DNA from: Arvicola amphibius
Lineage: Eukaryota; Chordata; Mammalia; Rodentia; Cricetidae
NCBI RefSeq assembly: GCF_903992535.2
Contig: NC_052063.2
Span: 30,968,260-31,032,259, forward strand
Direction: 5' to 3'
Length of the DNA stretch: 64,000 bases
In this document: positions 46,552-58,284 of the stretch, one piece after another
Layout of the letters: every line of letters begins with the position of its first letter
Numbering within the stretch: position 1 is the stretch's first letter
Program-made: the position numbers and the translations under genes
The notes under the pieces: generated by a model
Told to the model about the DNA's origin: nothing
The model's database searches: none
Seen by the model: only the letters and a program-made list of their open reading frames with translations

Positions 46552-46985
46552 CACCAACTTTTGTGCCTTGTGAAGCTGAAAAAGAGAGAAATGGGCGATG
46601 ATGGTGAGCAGAGCTAGCGCTGCAGTCAGGAGGTCTCAGAGTTCCCCTGAAAATCTGTTTTTAGGGATCCATCTGTTCTGCATGATCCAAACGCAATGGC
46701 TGCTGCCTTCAACTTGCTCTTCACAAAATCTGTGTTAAAATTGTTCATCCTATGACTGTGCTGCAGCAGTCCCATAACCAACTGGGCTTTTCCTGGGTGC
46801 AGCTTTTTCAATTTTGATTTTTATGCTTATTCTTCCTTCAACCCTCAGAGGATGTAGCAGCCACGTGCCATCTTTCCCCAGCCTCACGGTCTCGGTGATC
46901 CACTCTATTGTTGCCTTCTCAACACATTCACCACCTGCTTTATTCTATTTTCTCCATTTGCGAACACCCAAAGTGCAGGCAGGAT
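46552..46985. other. Unassigned, 5' flank of the OR pseudogene
   Basis: Nothing recognised. Confidence 0.4.
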
Positions 46986-47105
46986 GGGGACTCTCTATCT
47001 CTCGTCTCTCTCCTCTCTCTATCTCTCTCTCTCTCTCTCTCTGATCTCTCTCTGTCTCTCCTCTCTCTCCCCTCTCTTCTCTCCTTCTCCACTTCTCTCT
47101 CTTCA
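46986..47105. repeat. CT-rich low-complexity tract
   Basis: Mostly (CT)n and TCTC repeats with interruptions. Overlapping frames are artefacts. Confidence 0.9.
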
Positions 47106-48925
47106 GGTTTTGTGCCTAGGACACAGCTCAAACAAGCCTTCAAACACTGAATTCTGTATAGTAGTTATAGATATATAGATAAAGATATCTGTAAGGGATT
47201 GTTATTCCAGAATGTCAATATTTTCCAGAAGGGGTTCCGGCTCCCCCAGATTCTATTTTCAGTGTTTGCTAACTAATTCTTTTAGAGGAGACTTTGGAGA
47301 GGTTTCTTTGTTCTGCTGGGTTTCTGGAATACTTCTGCCCATTAGCATTCAGCTCCTGGAGATTTCACGCTTTGTCTTCCAAAATTTATGTTCATATCCA
47401 ACACAACAAACAGCCAACATGAATCATTGTACAAATATTTTCATTTTATCATTGCAATAATAAAATATTGGAAACAATAAAATTACATGAGTATGCAAAG
47501 AAACAAAATTATAATTATTTCTATTGTGGAATAATATGGGGAATTTATGTTTATGACTTAGATAAGACTATAATATATGCTGGTGCCTGCTTCCCAACAG
47601 TTGTGATTTTATCTTGTGTGAACAGACTAGCATTTGAAGAATTGCAGTTACCCGCGGATGATTTTTCTGTGTAAAGGATGGAAGACCTTTCTTTATCCTT
47701 CATGTTTAAAATATTTAAGGCATGCCAAAGTATGGGTTTTTTAATATCAAAAGTTGCAGAAATGGTTAGTAGACAGCCCTTAGGGAGGATGGACATACTC
47801 ACGTTTTGGCACAGGGAAGGAGCTGAGGGATTGCCTCTGGAACGTTAGGTGGAAAGAGTCAGATGGGAGGTTGGACAAGACTGGAAGCTGGGACATAAAT
47901 GGACACTAAGACAGGTTTTAATACCAACCTGTACCCGGGTTGCTCACAAAATGCAGATTGCAGGCTTGTGGATTCTTGGTGCTGTGAGTCAGCGTGGAGA
48001 TCGGTAGATATGGATGGAACCTGACACAGTGGACCATTCCTATCTGAATTCTACCACAGGCCCCCCTTTTCTCACAAAGTGCAGTGCAGGCTTCTGTGGA
48101 GGTTGTCTGAACGTTTCTAGTTCTCCTCATCCTTAACCAGTCACTTACTGCCCCTTTTCATGGGTCCACATAGACTCAACCTGTAATTCCTGAGGACGCT
48201 GCCTTACTCAAAGCAACTGGATATAGGAACAGTCAGCTGAAAGCCCTACTGCTTCTATTTGGTCTAAAGTGTGGTCTTGGTCTTTTTTCCAACTTTATAT
48301 AAGATTCAGGAAAACACTCTTTTGTTTAATTGATTCATCAGAGACCGTTGGAGGATAAGTGATTGCCTTGAGACTCAGGTCCAGGAAATGTTAGTTAGTC
48401 TCTCTCAAAAAGAGTACTGGGGATTAAATTTAAGAGGTAACTATGGAAAATGCTCCAAACAGACCCTTGAGAAAGCTGCCTGCATAAAGGAGTTGGAGTA
48501 ATAGCCCTTGTGGGAACTGAAGCAATAAACATGGTAGGGGAAGGGGCCTCTAAAGAGACAGAACTGATCATGGTGTGTGTGTCTGTGTAAATGATTCATA
48601 TGCATACATATATACATACATAGTGGATTTAGTTATAATGCTTAAGGGCTGTGGGTTGGACTGGTCTAACAATGACTGTCTCCCAATAGAAAGGTCGAGA
48701 ATCCAGTAGTTATTCAGTTCATGATGCTTAATGTCTATTGGAATCTTGAAGGTGTATGTGATTTTTATTGTGTTTGTTCTTTCATTAAACATAGATTCTT
48801 CATCATTTTACTCATACATAAAATTTTGAATACAGTTTCCCTCTCTCTACTTCTGTCTGTCCTACCTATCCCTCTCACATTGAAGTCATTCCCTTTCTAT
48901 CTCTCATTAGAAAATAACAGGCTCT
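47106..48925. other. Unassigned intergenic sequence
   Basis: No gene or repeat I can name. Several short frames (for example 47468-47674) lack any known motif. Confidence 0.35.
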
Positions 48926-48927
48926 AG

Positions 48928-49095
48928 CCAGGCGGTGTGGCACACGCCTTTAATCCCAGCACTCGGGAGGCAGAGACAGGCGGATCTCTGTGAGTTCGAG
49001 GCCAGCCTGGTCTACAAGAGCTAGGTCCAGGACAGGCTCTAAAAAGCTGCGAGAGAAACCCTGTCTCGAAAAACCAAAAAAAAAGAAAAAAGAAA
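48928..49095 (+). repeat. B1 SINE
   Basis: A full-length B1 (CCAGGCGGTGTGGCACACGC ... CTGTCTCGAAAAACC, poly(A)) with AGAAAATAA repeats near both ends as the probable duplication. Confidence 0.92.
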
Positions 49096-49864
49096 ATAAA
49101 CTAGTTAACAATATAGTAAGATGAAGTTTAGGAGGAAAAAACTTCAACAGCATCATTTGGTAAGGGCGCCTTGGAGAAAGATGGAACAATGGGGTCAGAG
49201 AGGTCACGTGCAAGCCATCTTGTCAGGAGGAAGCACAGATGGGGCGTCTTTTCACTCTTCTTACTGCTTGAGAGTTCTTCCGTGGGGTTCAAAGAAGCCT
49301 CTTAGAGATTCCCGGATCGATGCTGGACCTGTGAGAAGTCATTCAACAGCAGCCTCCACAGCTGAACGCTTCTCCTCATTTCTGGGCACTTTTCACCTGG
49401 AGGCATATGTTTTGCCATACATTTGACTCAATATTAGAGAGAAGTGAGGGCGTGAACACCCACTCTTCCGCTGTTTGCAATTGGCCCCTGCCCAATTGAT
49501 TTGCTTCCTAACCTACAGCTGGGGTGGAGGAGCCAAGGTAGTTAGTTTGGGTTGACATGGCAGTTCAAGACTAACTTGTTCATAGTTTGTGAAGAGTTAC
49601 TCTTAATACCAGCTTTATTAAAAAGTTATACCTACTAAGTTATCAAACCTGATAAATAAATTTATTATAGTCAACAAATATATAGCTTTTCCATTTTCCA
49701 AATGTGTTGGTGACATAGAAACTAATAGATTTATTAATATTAACCCACCCTTGTATCACTAACACAAATCCAAGTTTGGTTATCATTCTTTTAACCGAAA
49801 AAAAAAGAATAATTTAACAATTTACTATTTTTTATTTAAAATTCCAGCTCTGCTTTTTCTGAGT
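49096..49864. other. Unassigned intergenic sequence
   Basis: The frame at 49121-49426 has no recognisable domain. Nothing else is seen. Confidence 0.35.
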
Positions 49865-50340
49865 TGGATTGTTTTTTCATCCCTCAACCTTGTTTTGCTA
49901 TATAACCTAGACTGGTCTTGAAGTGTTGATTCTCATGCCTCAACCTCCAGAATATTGGTATTAATTTTTTCAATTTTTTGGGGCTGTGAGAGATGCATGT
50001 GTGCTATTGTTTCCATATACGTGGGCACATGTGTATTGGCATATATGTGGTCACATTTGAATATGTACATGCAAGCATGTGTGTATACATGTGAAGGTCT
50101 GAAGGTTCATCTTCTACTGTATTTTACCCTATTCATTGAGGCAAGGTCTCTCATATAAAACCAGAGCTTCTCTATATGGCTAGTCTTACAAGTCAGCTTA
50201 TTTTCAAATCCTTTGTTCATTGTTGTCCAAGGCTGGGATTCCAGGTTGCCCTGGAGGCTTAGTTGGCATCTGCCTGGGTTCTGAGGATCTGAACTCTGAC
50301 CTTACGCTACCACGCTAAGTCATCTCCCCACATGAGGACA
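49865..50340 (-). repeat. Old B1/B4-type SINE cluster
   Basis: TGCTATATAACCTAGACTGG is a reverse B1-like piece. GTGAAGGTCTGAAGGTTCAT ... CACGCTAAGTCATCTCCCCA is a reverse tRNA-SINE-like body. Both are strongly diverged. Confidence 0.45.
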
Positions 50341-52530
50341 TGGGATCAACTGTTAAGAGAAATGAGAGGTGTATGACTCAAGGCTAGAAGTTGTTGGTTG
50401 ACTGGAGTCTTTGAGAGTGGGAGGTGAGGTCTGTTTCAGAGTGGAGGGGGGATGATCTCAGGGCAAGGGTCTTTTGTTCAGTATGTCAAGAACAACTTTG
50501 ATTTATTGAACTAAAGTGTGAAATAGTGCATACACGGGGAAAAGCCATGAAGATACCACCACCAGCCTCCCTCCCCCGCCAACAATAAAAATGAGAACAA
50601 ACCTGTGAGAAACCACAGGGAGGTCAGGAAGGAGTTTTACTTTATTCCCACTGAGTCATCTGACTGACTGGCAGACTTATTTAAGAGATTAAATGGGCAG
50701 TGAGGCACTACGCAAGTTTGGTTCAGTTTTCAGGAAGGCATTTTCCAATACTTTATTGACAAACGTCTGAAAAACATGTAATAGGCCAGTGCTTGGTGGA
50801 GTCTCCCACATGCATGCTATGGCACATGTGAGCCCACCCTCACACATATAAATAAATAGATAAATCAGACAGATAGCTAACTAACCAACTGACTAACAGA
50901 ATCAGTGGATTGCATGTTACAAGAAAGAAGAACAAGTGGGTAATTTAGAGGACACTTGGTGGTGTCAGTTCTCTTGTGTAGTCTGGATCCTAGGAGTGAT
51001 TGGTTTGTCAGGACGGGCAACAATTATACTCTAAATCATCTCTCCAGCTCTGAAGAAACATCTTGCTTTAAACTTTATTTTTATGAAATAAAAATATTCT
51101 CTTCTCACAAATTAAAAAGCAGCAATATTTGATATAGTTAATGTGTACATAAAAGCCTTATGGTACTTCTAAAGTGTTATTCTGGACTTACAATGAAAAG
51201 AATTGGGGAACAAAAATTAATTGTATATATCTCCTAAAAGATCAGTATATAGCTTTGTTCTTTTTTTATGGATAAATCTTGCTAATCTAGTCAAGGGCAT
51301 AATTTACTTAATGAGCAACCCCCATGAACCTGATTAACATAACACAGTCAGTAGAATATAGTGGATGCTAGATATCAACACACATGTTCACAATAAAGTT
51401 ATATCACACTGTGAGAGTAAAGACAGATAATATTTCTATTACAGCATGTGTGCTTTAACTTATCATAAAGGAAGCCTGAGGATGTTAGTTAAATGTTTTG
51501 AGGTTTTAGAAATTTTAAATATAAAAGAAGAAAGAAATTCTTTGGAGAATAATCCTATTACCTCTGAATATTTTTGTCGTCTAAAGAAGGGTTATACCTT
51601 TAATATGCCTATGATCTCTCTTGGAATATAACTGAGCAATCAGAAGACATTTGGTAGGAATAAATAATAGCTGTGTGCACACCATGAAGGCGCAAAAACT
51701 TTATTTCCATAATTAGAAAAACACATAAACAATGACAAGTCTTTATCACTTTATAAGCATTTAAAAAATTTGATCTGAGTTTATTTTCATGATGCTTACT
51801 GGTTCTCGTCTCACCTTCCAAACCTATCCATGAGTTTTTGCAATTTTCCCCAGAAAAAAGTTAATGAATTCTAATATTCCACCACAGAAAATGCTTACAT
51901 GAGGCACAACCTTCAGGATTAAAAACAGGAAAACACCAAGTTGTTTTCTTTCATTGACCACTTTGCACGTGATGATGCAGTATTCTGAAAATACCTCTTG
52001 CATCCTAAAGCCTGGAACTTTTGCTGGACCTCACAGCTAGGGGTTAATAATAGACCTTGAGTAGCTTAAGGCTTAAGACTGTTATCCTACTGTGTGCTCA
52101 AACTGTTTGATTAAACTGCCTTTGGGAGAACAATGTAAGACCAATAGTACTTGGTTTGGATTTTCTATGCAATTGACTTTTACAACCTAGGCTAATGCAT
52201 AGCTGCAGTTTTACGCATGTGTACTCATCCTATGCCCTGACCCAGATAATGCATGTGTATCATTTTCTGAAACAAGCAAACATAAATTGTAAACAAAACT
52301 TCCTGAAATCTACCATTAAGGTTGAAAGCTGCCATTTATGGATAGTGGATTGATAAACAATGTTATGTGGGTTGGTTGGGATTAGATGGAGCCAGTGACT
52401 TAATCCCTTTAAACCTCAGCTAAAGTTTTCTGGAAAGCATCCCATTCCTTTTCCATGTGATCGTTTCTGTGGTGTTCAATAAATTCAGAGTGAAGCCTCT
52501 GTTAGATAACAGACACACATGGCATATACA
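50341..52530. other. Unassigned intergenic sequence
   Basis: A short B2-like 3' piece may lie at about 50785-50880 (GTGAGCCCACCCTCACACAT, AAATAAATAG). Otherwise nothing is recognised. Confidence 0.35.
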
Positions 52531-52534
52531 GGAA

Positions 52535-52830
52535 CACAGCTCATCTCTCTCCTCTCTCTCGTCTCTCTCTCTATCTCTCCTCTCGTCATCTCTCTCTCCT
52601 CTCTCTCTACCCCTCTCTCTCTCTCTCTCTCTCTATCTCTCTGACCTCTCTCTCTCTCTCTCTCACAAACACACACACATAACATACACACACACACACA
52701 GACAGACAGACAGAGAACCACACAGACACAGAGACACACACAGAAAGAAACAGACAGGTACAACCACACAGACAGACACACACACACAGGGACAGACACA
52801 GATACTGGTGCAGACACAGATGCATACCAA
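52535..52830. repeat. Compound (CT)n/(CA)n/(CAGA)n microsatellite
   Basis: A CT-rich half (52535-52665) switches to CA and CAGA repeats (52665-52830). Frames of 144 and 165 codons over it are low-complexity artefacts. Confidence 0.92.
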
Positions 52831-53900
52831 TGCAACTGACAGACAGATGATGGAAGATACAGGGAGTGTGATGTGGAGAGTTTGGATTTGAACTTGTTCT
52901 TGTCTAGATGACAAGGGAAAGTGTTTTTATTTCTTCCCTTAATGTGACACCAATGCATTGTTGGTAACTCAGAGTTAATCACTAATGCACATAATCCTCA
53001 CACACATCTAAGCAATTACCTTGATCTTTCATTTTTATCCCCACATATTCAACAACACCCATCTTTGTCGCCAAGAAAGCTCAAAGTAATGTTCAGGTCC
53101 CCGCTTTGTCCTTCCTTATAAATTTTCAGCAAAACTAACTGAATAGTCTCATTTCCTTTGCTTTTAAATAAGGTGTTTAGATCGAGAAACACCACCTTGC
53201 ACATTGGGGCTCTTCCGAGGAGCACACCACACGGATACACATGGACTTCCCAGATACTGATAGACTGATAGCACCAGATAAACATCCCTAAAATGCCTGA
53301 GTTGACAGCTGAAAGATGAGCTGAACTTCAGTTCTTTGATTGTGGCCACTTTGTTATAGATGAGATGACAGGAGGGAAAGATGTTTGGTCTTCAGGGGAA
53401 GGGTAGCACAGGTACACTCCAGGCAGTGGTAGGTTTGTCAGCATCCCCTTCATGTGTGTTATAATACAAAACAGTGAAATATCAACATCTGAAAGCTGTT
53501 AGTCCTTAGCATTGGGACTTTGATCATATTGAAACATGGTATAGGTTTTTAAAGAAGAGTCTTTAATGACTCTTACTGAGTCAAGGGCAGAGATTTAAGT
53601 ATTCCCAAGAAATGAGACATGTGTGTTTAGATCCCACCAGAGACACAACTCTTATTTGTATGTCTTTTGTATGGCATTGGGAATTTATGTAATCTAATCT
53701 TTGAAGAACACACTAATTGGAGAAACCATTCTAAGTAAAATAAACTTAAAAGAAGGTGAAACAATTTACATGATTCTCATTTTTGGATTATAAGAGAAAA
53801 CTATTAAAGCAAAATTATCTCGATGAATCTATGTGATGGGAGGAAGACACATACTGTCACGTCCGGTTACTTCGATTAAATTTAGGTTTGCCTAAGGAAC
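52831..53900. other. 3' flank of the OR gene at 53901, unassigned
   Basis: No gene or repeat I can name. Confidence 0.4.
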
Positions 53901-54839
53901 TTACTTCTTTGTGAGAAATACAATTCGTTTTATGGTATCTTTGAAAGCTGCTTTCACTTGCTTGTTTCGAAGTGTATAAATGAACGGGTTAAGCAGAGGG
54001 GCCACTGATGTAGTGAGCACAGACACAACCTTATTGATGGCCACCCCTTCCTTCGCCGAAGGCTTAATGTAGATAAAGATGCAGCTGCCGTAGGTGATGG
54101 AAACCACAATCACGTGGGAAGAGCAAGTGGAAAAGGCTTTCTTCCTCTGCTGGGCAGAAGGGAACTTTAAAATGGTCTTGATGATGTATGTGTAGGACAG
54201 AACAACACACACTAGAGTAATAATGAGTGTCAGTATGGCCAAAGCCAGGATAATTTTCTCTATGAACACCGTGTCTGTGCAGGTTATCTGCAGAATGGGA
54301 GAGGCATCGCAGCCAAAATGATCAATCACATTGGAGTCACAGAACTCCAGCTGGAGGCCTATGCCAAGAGGCGGGAGGATGACCAACAGGCCAGCACACC
54401 AACAGGAGAGGACGAGAGCTGTGCACACTCGGTTGTTCATGATGCTGGGGTAATGCAGGGGCTTGCAGATGGCTACATGGCGGTCATAGGACATGGCAGC
54501 CAGGAGGAAAAACTCTGTTGCTCCGAAGAAGACGACGAAAAACAACTGAGCAGCACAAGCATTGTAAGTAATAGTATTGTCCCCAGTCGCCATCGTGTAC
54601 AGGAATCTGGGGATACAGACAGTGGTGAACGAGACTTCTAAGAAAGAAAAGTTTCGGAGAAAAAAGTACATGGGCGTTTTAAGATGAGGACTCAGGAGCG
54701 TGAGAGCAATGATGGTGAAGTTCCCAGCCATGCTCAACGTGTAGGTGAGGAACAAAAACAGGAAAAGGAGAACTTGTAGTTTAGGATCATCTGTCAACCC
54801 CAGCAAGATGAATGTTGTTATTGCCGTATGATTTCTCAT
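53901..54839 (-). CDS. Olfactory receptor, OR6C-like, intact (312 aa), DRH variant
   Basis: A complete one-exon odorant receptor. I start at the ATG at 54839 (MRNHTAITTFILLGLTDD), which matches the family and has a purine at -3. An in-frame ATG at 54860 would add seven residues (MTWHKTG) but has a weak context. Motifs are N-glycosylation at N3, GN at 39-40, PMYFFL at 56-61, Cys95, MSYDRHVAIC at 116-125, EL2 cysteines at 167, 177 and 187, KAFSTCSSHV at 234-243 and NPFIYTLRN at 284-292. The G-protein-coupling DRY motif is DRH (codon CAT, 54477-54479). The coding frame is otherwise clean. It shares the LTDD opening with the plus-strand genes. Confidence 0.96.
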   Translation of the reverse strand: MRNHTAITTFILLGLTDDPKLQVLLFLFLFLTYTLSMAGNFTIIALTLLSPHLKTPMYFFLRNFSFLEVSFTTVCIPRFLYTMATGDNTITYNACAAQLFFVVFFGATEFFLLAAMSYDRHVAICKPLHYPSIMNNRVCTALVLSCWCAGLLVILPPLGIGLQLEFCDSNVIDHFGCDASPILQITCTDTVFIEKIILALAILTLIITLVCVVLSYTYIIKTILKFPSAQQRKKAFSTCSSHVIVVSITYGSCIFIYIKPSAKEGVAINKVVSVLTTSVAPLLNPFIYTLRNKQVKAAFKDTIKRIVFLTKK

Positions 54840-54871
54840 CCCTGTCTTGTGCCAAGTCATGAGTGTTCGGA

Positions 54872-54890
54872 CCTGAAGAGAGAAGTGTTA
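54872..54890 (-). promoter_or_regulatory. Candidate splice acceptor of the OR coding exon
   Basis: The minus strand reads ACACTTCTCTCTTCAG|GT, a strong pyrimidine-rich acceptor placing the coding exon start at 54872, 12 bases before the upper ATG (54860) and 33 before the family start. It supports a spliced upstream exon, whose position is unknown. Confidence 0.5.
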
Positions 54891-55737
54891 GACGAAGCTG
54901 GCAGCGGAACCTGAAGACTCCCCAGCCAGGGAGCCCCCCGCATGCGCACCCTTTCCTCTCACTTGACAATGTTTGTTAAGACGGCAATGCCACTGGTGTC
55001 CTGCTTCATGGCCTCTGTGGAAATATCTGTATTGTTCTTATGTATATAATTTTCTGGCTTTTCTATATTCTCTGCGTTTCTAAAGATGCCAAATAGAACC
55101 CAAACCAAACATAAATCTTGTGCATGTACCACATGCAACTTCTCAGCTTCATTGTCTCAAGATATAGATTTATTCTTCCTAAAAGAAGTCTTGACAATGC
55201 GTTCTTTAATCCCCTTTCATCTTTTTAATTTTTTTCTTCATCCCCACCATTCTGTGACACTCTATATCTCAAACCAAAAACCTTCGGCTAATTAGGATTT
55301 TATGTTGATCATCTTACACTGTTGTCATTCATTTTAGCAGTTATCATTTCACTTTAAGGGGACAACTTTGCTGTCTGAATTTCAGATTAACCCTAAATAG
55401 GAGATTAAAAGTGTAAAACACAAGGTTGTGCCTCCGGTTTACCATTCCTGTATTTGGCAGTGAGGAGTATTTCTTTAGTAAGTTTTGGGACGTTTTCGGT
55501 AGAAAGTTTTTGAGATCCCTGAAGTAGTGTAAGGAAACAAGTTCTAGAATTTGAACATAAACCTGATGTAGTCCTGTTGCAATGCTTTAGGTAAAGGGTG
55601 GAGCTAGTAGGGTGGTCTGCAGTACTGCCCACATGATAACCCTGCCCTCTTAATCATTGCTCCTTAGATCATTCTTCCCACTACCCCATCAACCATTTCC
55701 TAATCTTTTTGCTGTTTTCTGGTTTTATAAACTAGCA
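54891..55737. other. 5' flank of the OR gene, unassigned
   Basis: A small GC-rich stretch with two CpGs lies at about 54930-54950 (CCCCCCGCATGCGCACCC). No gene recognised. Confidence 0.4.
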
Positions 55738-56215
55738 TCTATCTATGTATCTATCTATGTATTTATCTGTGTATCTATGTATCTATCTATGTATCTATCT
55801 ATGCATCTATCTATATATCTATATCTATCTTTCTATCGATCATCTATCTATCTACCATCTGTCATCTATCACCTACCTATAGGATATCATCTACCATCTA
55901 TCCATCTGTCTGTCTGTCTATCTATCTATCATCTAGCACCTACCTATACAATATCATCTGCCATCTATTCATCTGTCTGTCTGTCTATCTATCATCTAGC
56001 ACCTACCTATACAATATCATCTACCGTCTATCCATCTGTCTGTCTGTCTATCTATCTATCTATCATCTATCACCTACCTATACAATATCATCTACCATCT
56101 ATCCATCTGTCTGTCTGTCTATCTATCTATCTATCATCTATCACCTACCTATACAATATCATCTGCCGTCTATCCATCTATCTGTTTGCCTACCCACCTA
56201 CCCACCTTCTACCTA
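55738..56215. repeat. (TCTA)n array with a 63-71 bp higher-order unit
   Basis: Simple TCTA/TGTA repeats (55738-55850) pass into five larger units sharing ACCTACCTAT, at 55871, 55938, 56001, 56072 and 56143. Spacings are 67, 63, 71 and 71 bp and differ by multiples of four. The 187-codon frame over it is an artefact. Confidence 0.92.
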
Positions 56216-56478
56216 ATTGAAGCAAACATGTAAGAACCTTGAGCTTATTTAAATCAGTCTTTGTAAACAAATTACAAAGACACCACACCTTTCTCTTTGG
56301 CATTCATCACTGTCCATTTTTTTCACTTCCAAGCAGTCCAAGTGTTTGTTCCTTTACTCAAACATATTTTTCAGGAATGTCAGTATGATATTGGTTCGGC
56401 CATGTCTCCCTTTCTTTATGTCCAAACTTAACATTCATTGAAATTTGTTTTCAGCAACTTTTCTCAGATGTCTACCCT

Positions 56479-56995
56479 GCAAAAGAAAATATACCAGGCT
56501 TTCTTGGACTGCCATCCCCCAAATCATGACACAGAGACTTATTATTAATTATGCATGCTCAACCTTAGCTTGAGGCTTGTTTCTAGCTAGCGTTTTTTCC
56601 TTTTAACTTAAATGAATCCATTTTCTATTAATCTATGTGCTGCCCCGAAGCTCATTTATTTCATCTATCTATCCTGCTTTCTTGCTTCCTCTGTGTCTGT
56701 CTGTCTGGCCCCTGGCTGACTGGCTAGCTGGTTCCCCCTTTCACTCTGCTGCCAGCCCCTGCCTATCCCTCCTCCTGCTTAGCTATTGGCCAATTTTTTT
56801 TATTTATCAGCTTTTTATTAAGATTCAATCATGTGCCTTAGGCAGGCAAGGTGATGAAACGCAAACACATCTTAACACGTTTTAAACAAATTCAGCATAA
56901 AACGCAACCCTATCTTTACATAATTAAGCAAATGCAGCATAAATAATGCAATACATCTTTAACACCATAGTTAAGCGCAAACTATTCCCACAGCA
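56479..56995 (-). mobile_element. Solo LTR, class II-like, same superfamily as 60.3 and 62.1 kb
   Basis: On the minus strand it starts TGCTGTGGGAATAGTTTG, like the LTR starts at 60663 and 62506. It contains ATTAATCTATGTGCTGC and ATTGGCCAATTTTTTTTA (plus strand). The lower end is approximate and no target duplication is clear. Confidence 0.55.
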
Positions 56996-58099
56996 CATAC
57001 ACTTTTACTATTTGAATAGAATAATTAAACAAATATTCTATTACCACAATAAGAAATGTGATGAATTATCATAAGAATAACAGTCGTTCGTAATAAATAC
57101 CATGTTATTTTCTTAGTTTTCTTGTTGTTATTAGTAGGAAATAATTATTCAGTGAACATTTTTAGGTTAATCAAGGGCTTACTGATAACTCCTGCAAACT
57201 TCTATATTAGAGGAGAAAATTAATTCTTATATTTTAAAACATCCACCCCACTTGTACCAAATGTGTACCTTCCCAGTTGGAACATGAAAGATATTGTAGA
57301 TTCTTATTTTTATTATTGTTCAAATAAGTATCCAACATCTATTCACTCATATAATGCTAACAAGCCACCCAGTATTTTACAGAACGTTAACACTGAGAAT
57401 AGGGAAGCTATAGTTCCCAAAAGGATCGTATAGGCTACAATAGTAGCAGATAATATTTCCTTTTTTGTGACATAGCAACACAAGATTTCACAAAAACCTT
57501 TGGGTTAGGGTAGCAATGATTCCCATGCTCGTTGCTTGACACTTGTTCTTAATGGACCCTGGTAAACTATTCATGGTTTATTCCACTCATTCAAATTGAT
57601 TTTTACCAAAGTTGGCAATCAAACACTGTCACCAAATCTGAGTATGACACAGTGCTCAGTGTTTACAGGCATGATATTTGAAACAGGGAAAATGTGCCCC
57701 TCTCCTTAAGGGTTAACGGAGGGAGAGAGAGTATCTTGCTACCTATTTGCTAAAGGGAGACTGACAGACTGAACGCAGTGCCATACCAGAGTCTCTTTTT
57801 AATTTTCTTTCTTCTCTCCTTTCCTTCTCCACTTCCTGTCTCCATCTAATTGGAGAATGTTTAAAAACTTTATAACAGCCTTTGGCACCCTCATTCCAGC
57901 CCCGTCCCCTACAACATCCCTTTCTTCCTATCAGGACTTCTGTTTTTCTCTTTGCTAGGAGTGGATTATGACCACAGAGGTATTTGATGCTTATTAGTTT
58001 AACATTGAAAGTGTTTGGCATAGTAACATGGCAGACTTCAGGATTGTGTTTCAGCACTTGATGCTTGTTAAACTGACACTACCTCTGACAATGCTGTTA
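56996..58099. other. Unassigned intergenic sequence
   Basis: Nothing recognised. The frame at 57743-58057 (minus) has no known motif. Confidence 0.35.
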
Positions 58100-58114
58100 A
58101 AAACTGTAGTAGTG

Positions 58115-58269
58115 GCCGGGCGGTGGTGGTGCACGCCTTTAATCCCAGCACTCGGGAGGCAGAGGCAGGCGGATCTCTGAGTTCGAGGCCAGCCTGGTCT
58201 ACAAGAGCTAGTTCCAGGACAGGCTCTAGAAACTACAGGGAAACCCTGTCTCGAAAAAAAAAACAAAAA
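58115..58269 (+). repeat. B1 SINE, young
   Basis: A full-length B1 starting GCCGGGCGGTGGTGGTGCAC is flanked by the perfect 15-bp duplication AAAACTGTAGTAGTG (58100-58114 and 58270-58284). Confidence 0.95.
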
Positions 58270-58284
58270 AAAACTGTAGTAGTG

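Noticed and set aside
52457..52982. 144- and 165-codon frames on opposite strands
   Set aside because: Both are low-complexity translations of CT, CA and CAGA repeats.
54318..54641. 107-codon antisense frame
   Set aside because: It is antisense to the intact OR at 53901-54839.
55657..56220. 187-codon frame, and a CRISPR-like look of regular 63-71 bp spacing
   Set aside because: The array is TCTA-derived throughout with no unique spacers, in a mammalian genome; the frame is a repeat artefact.
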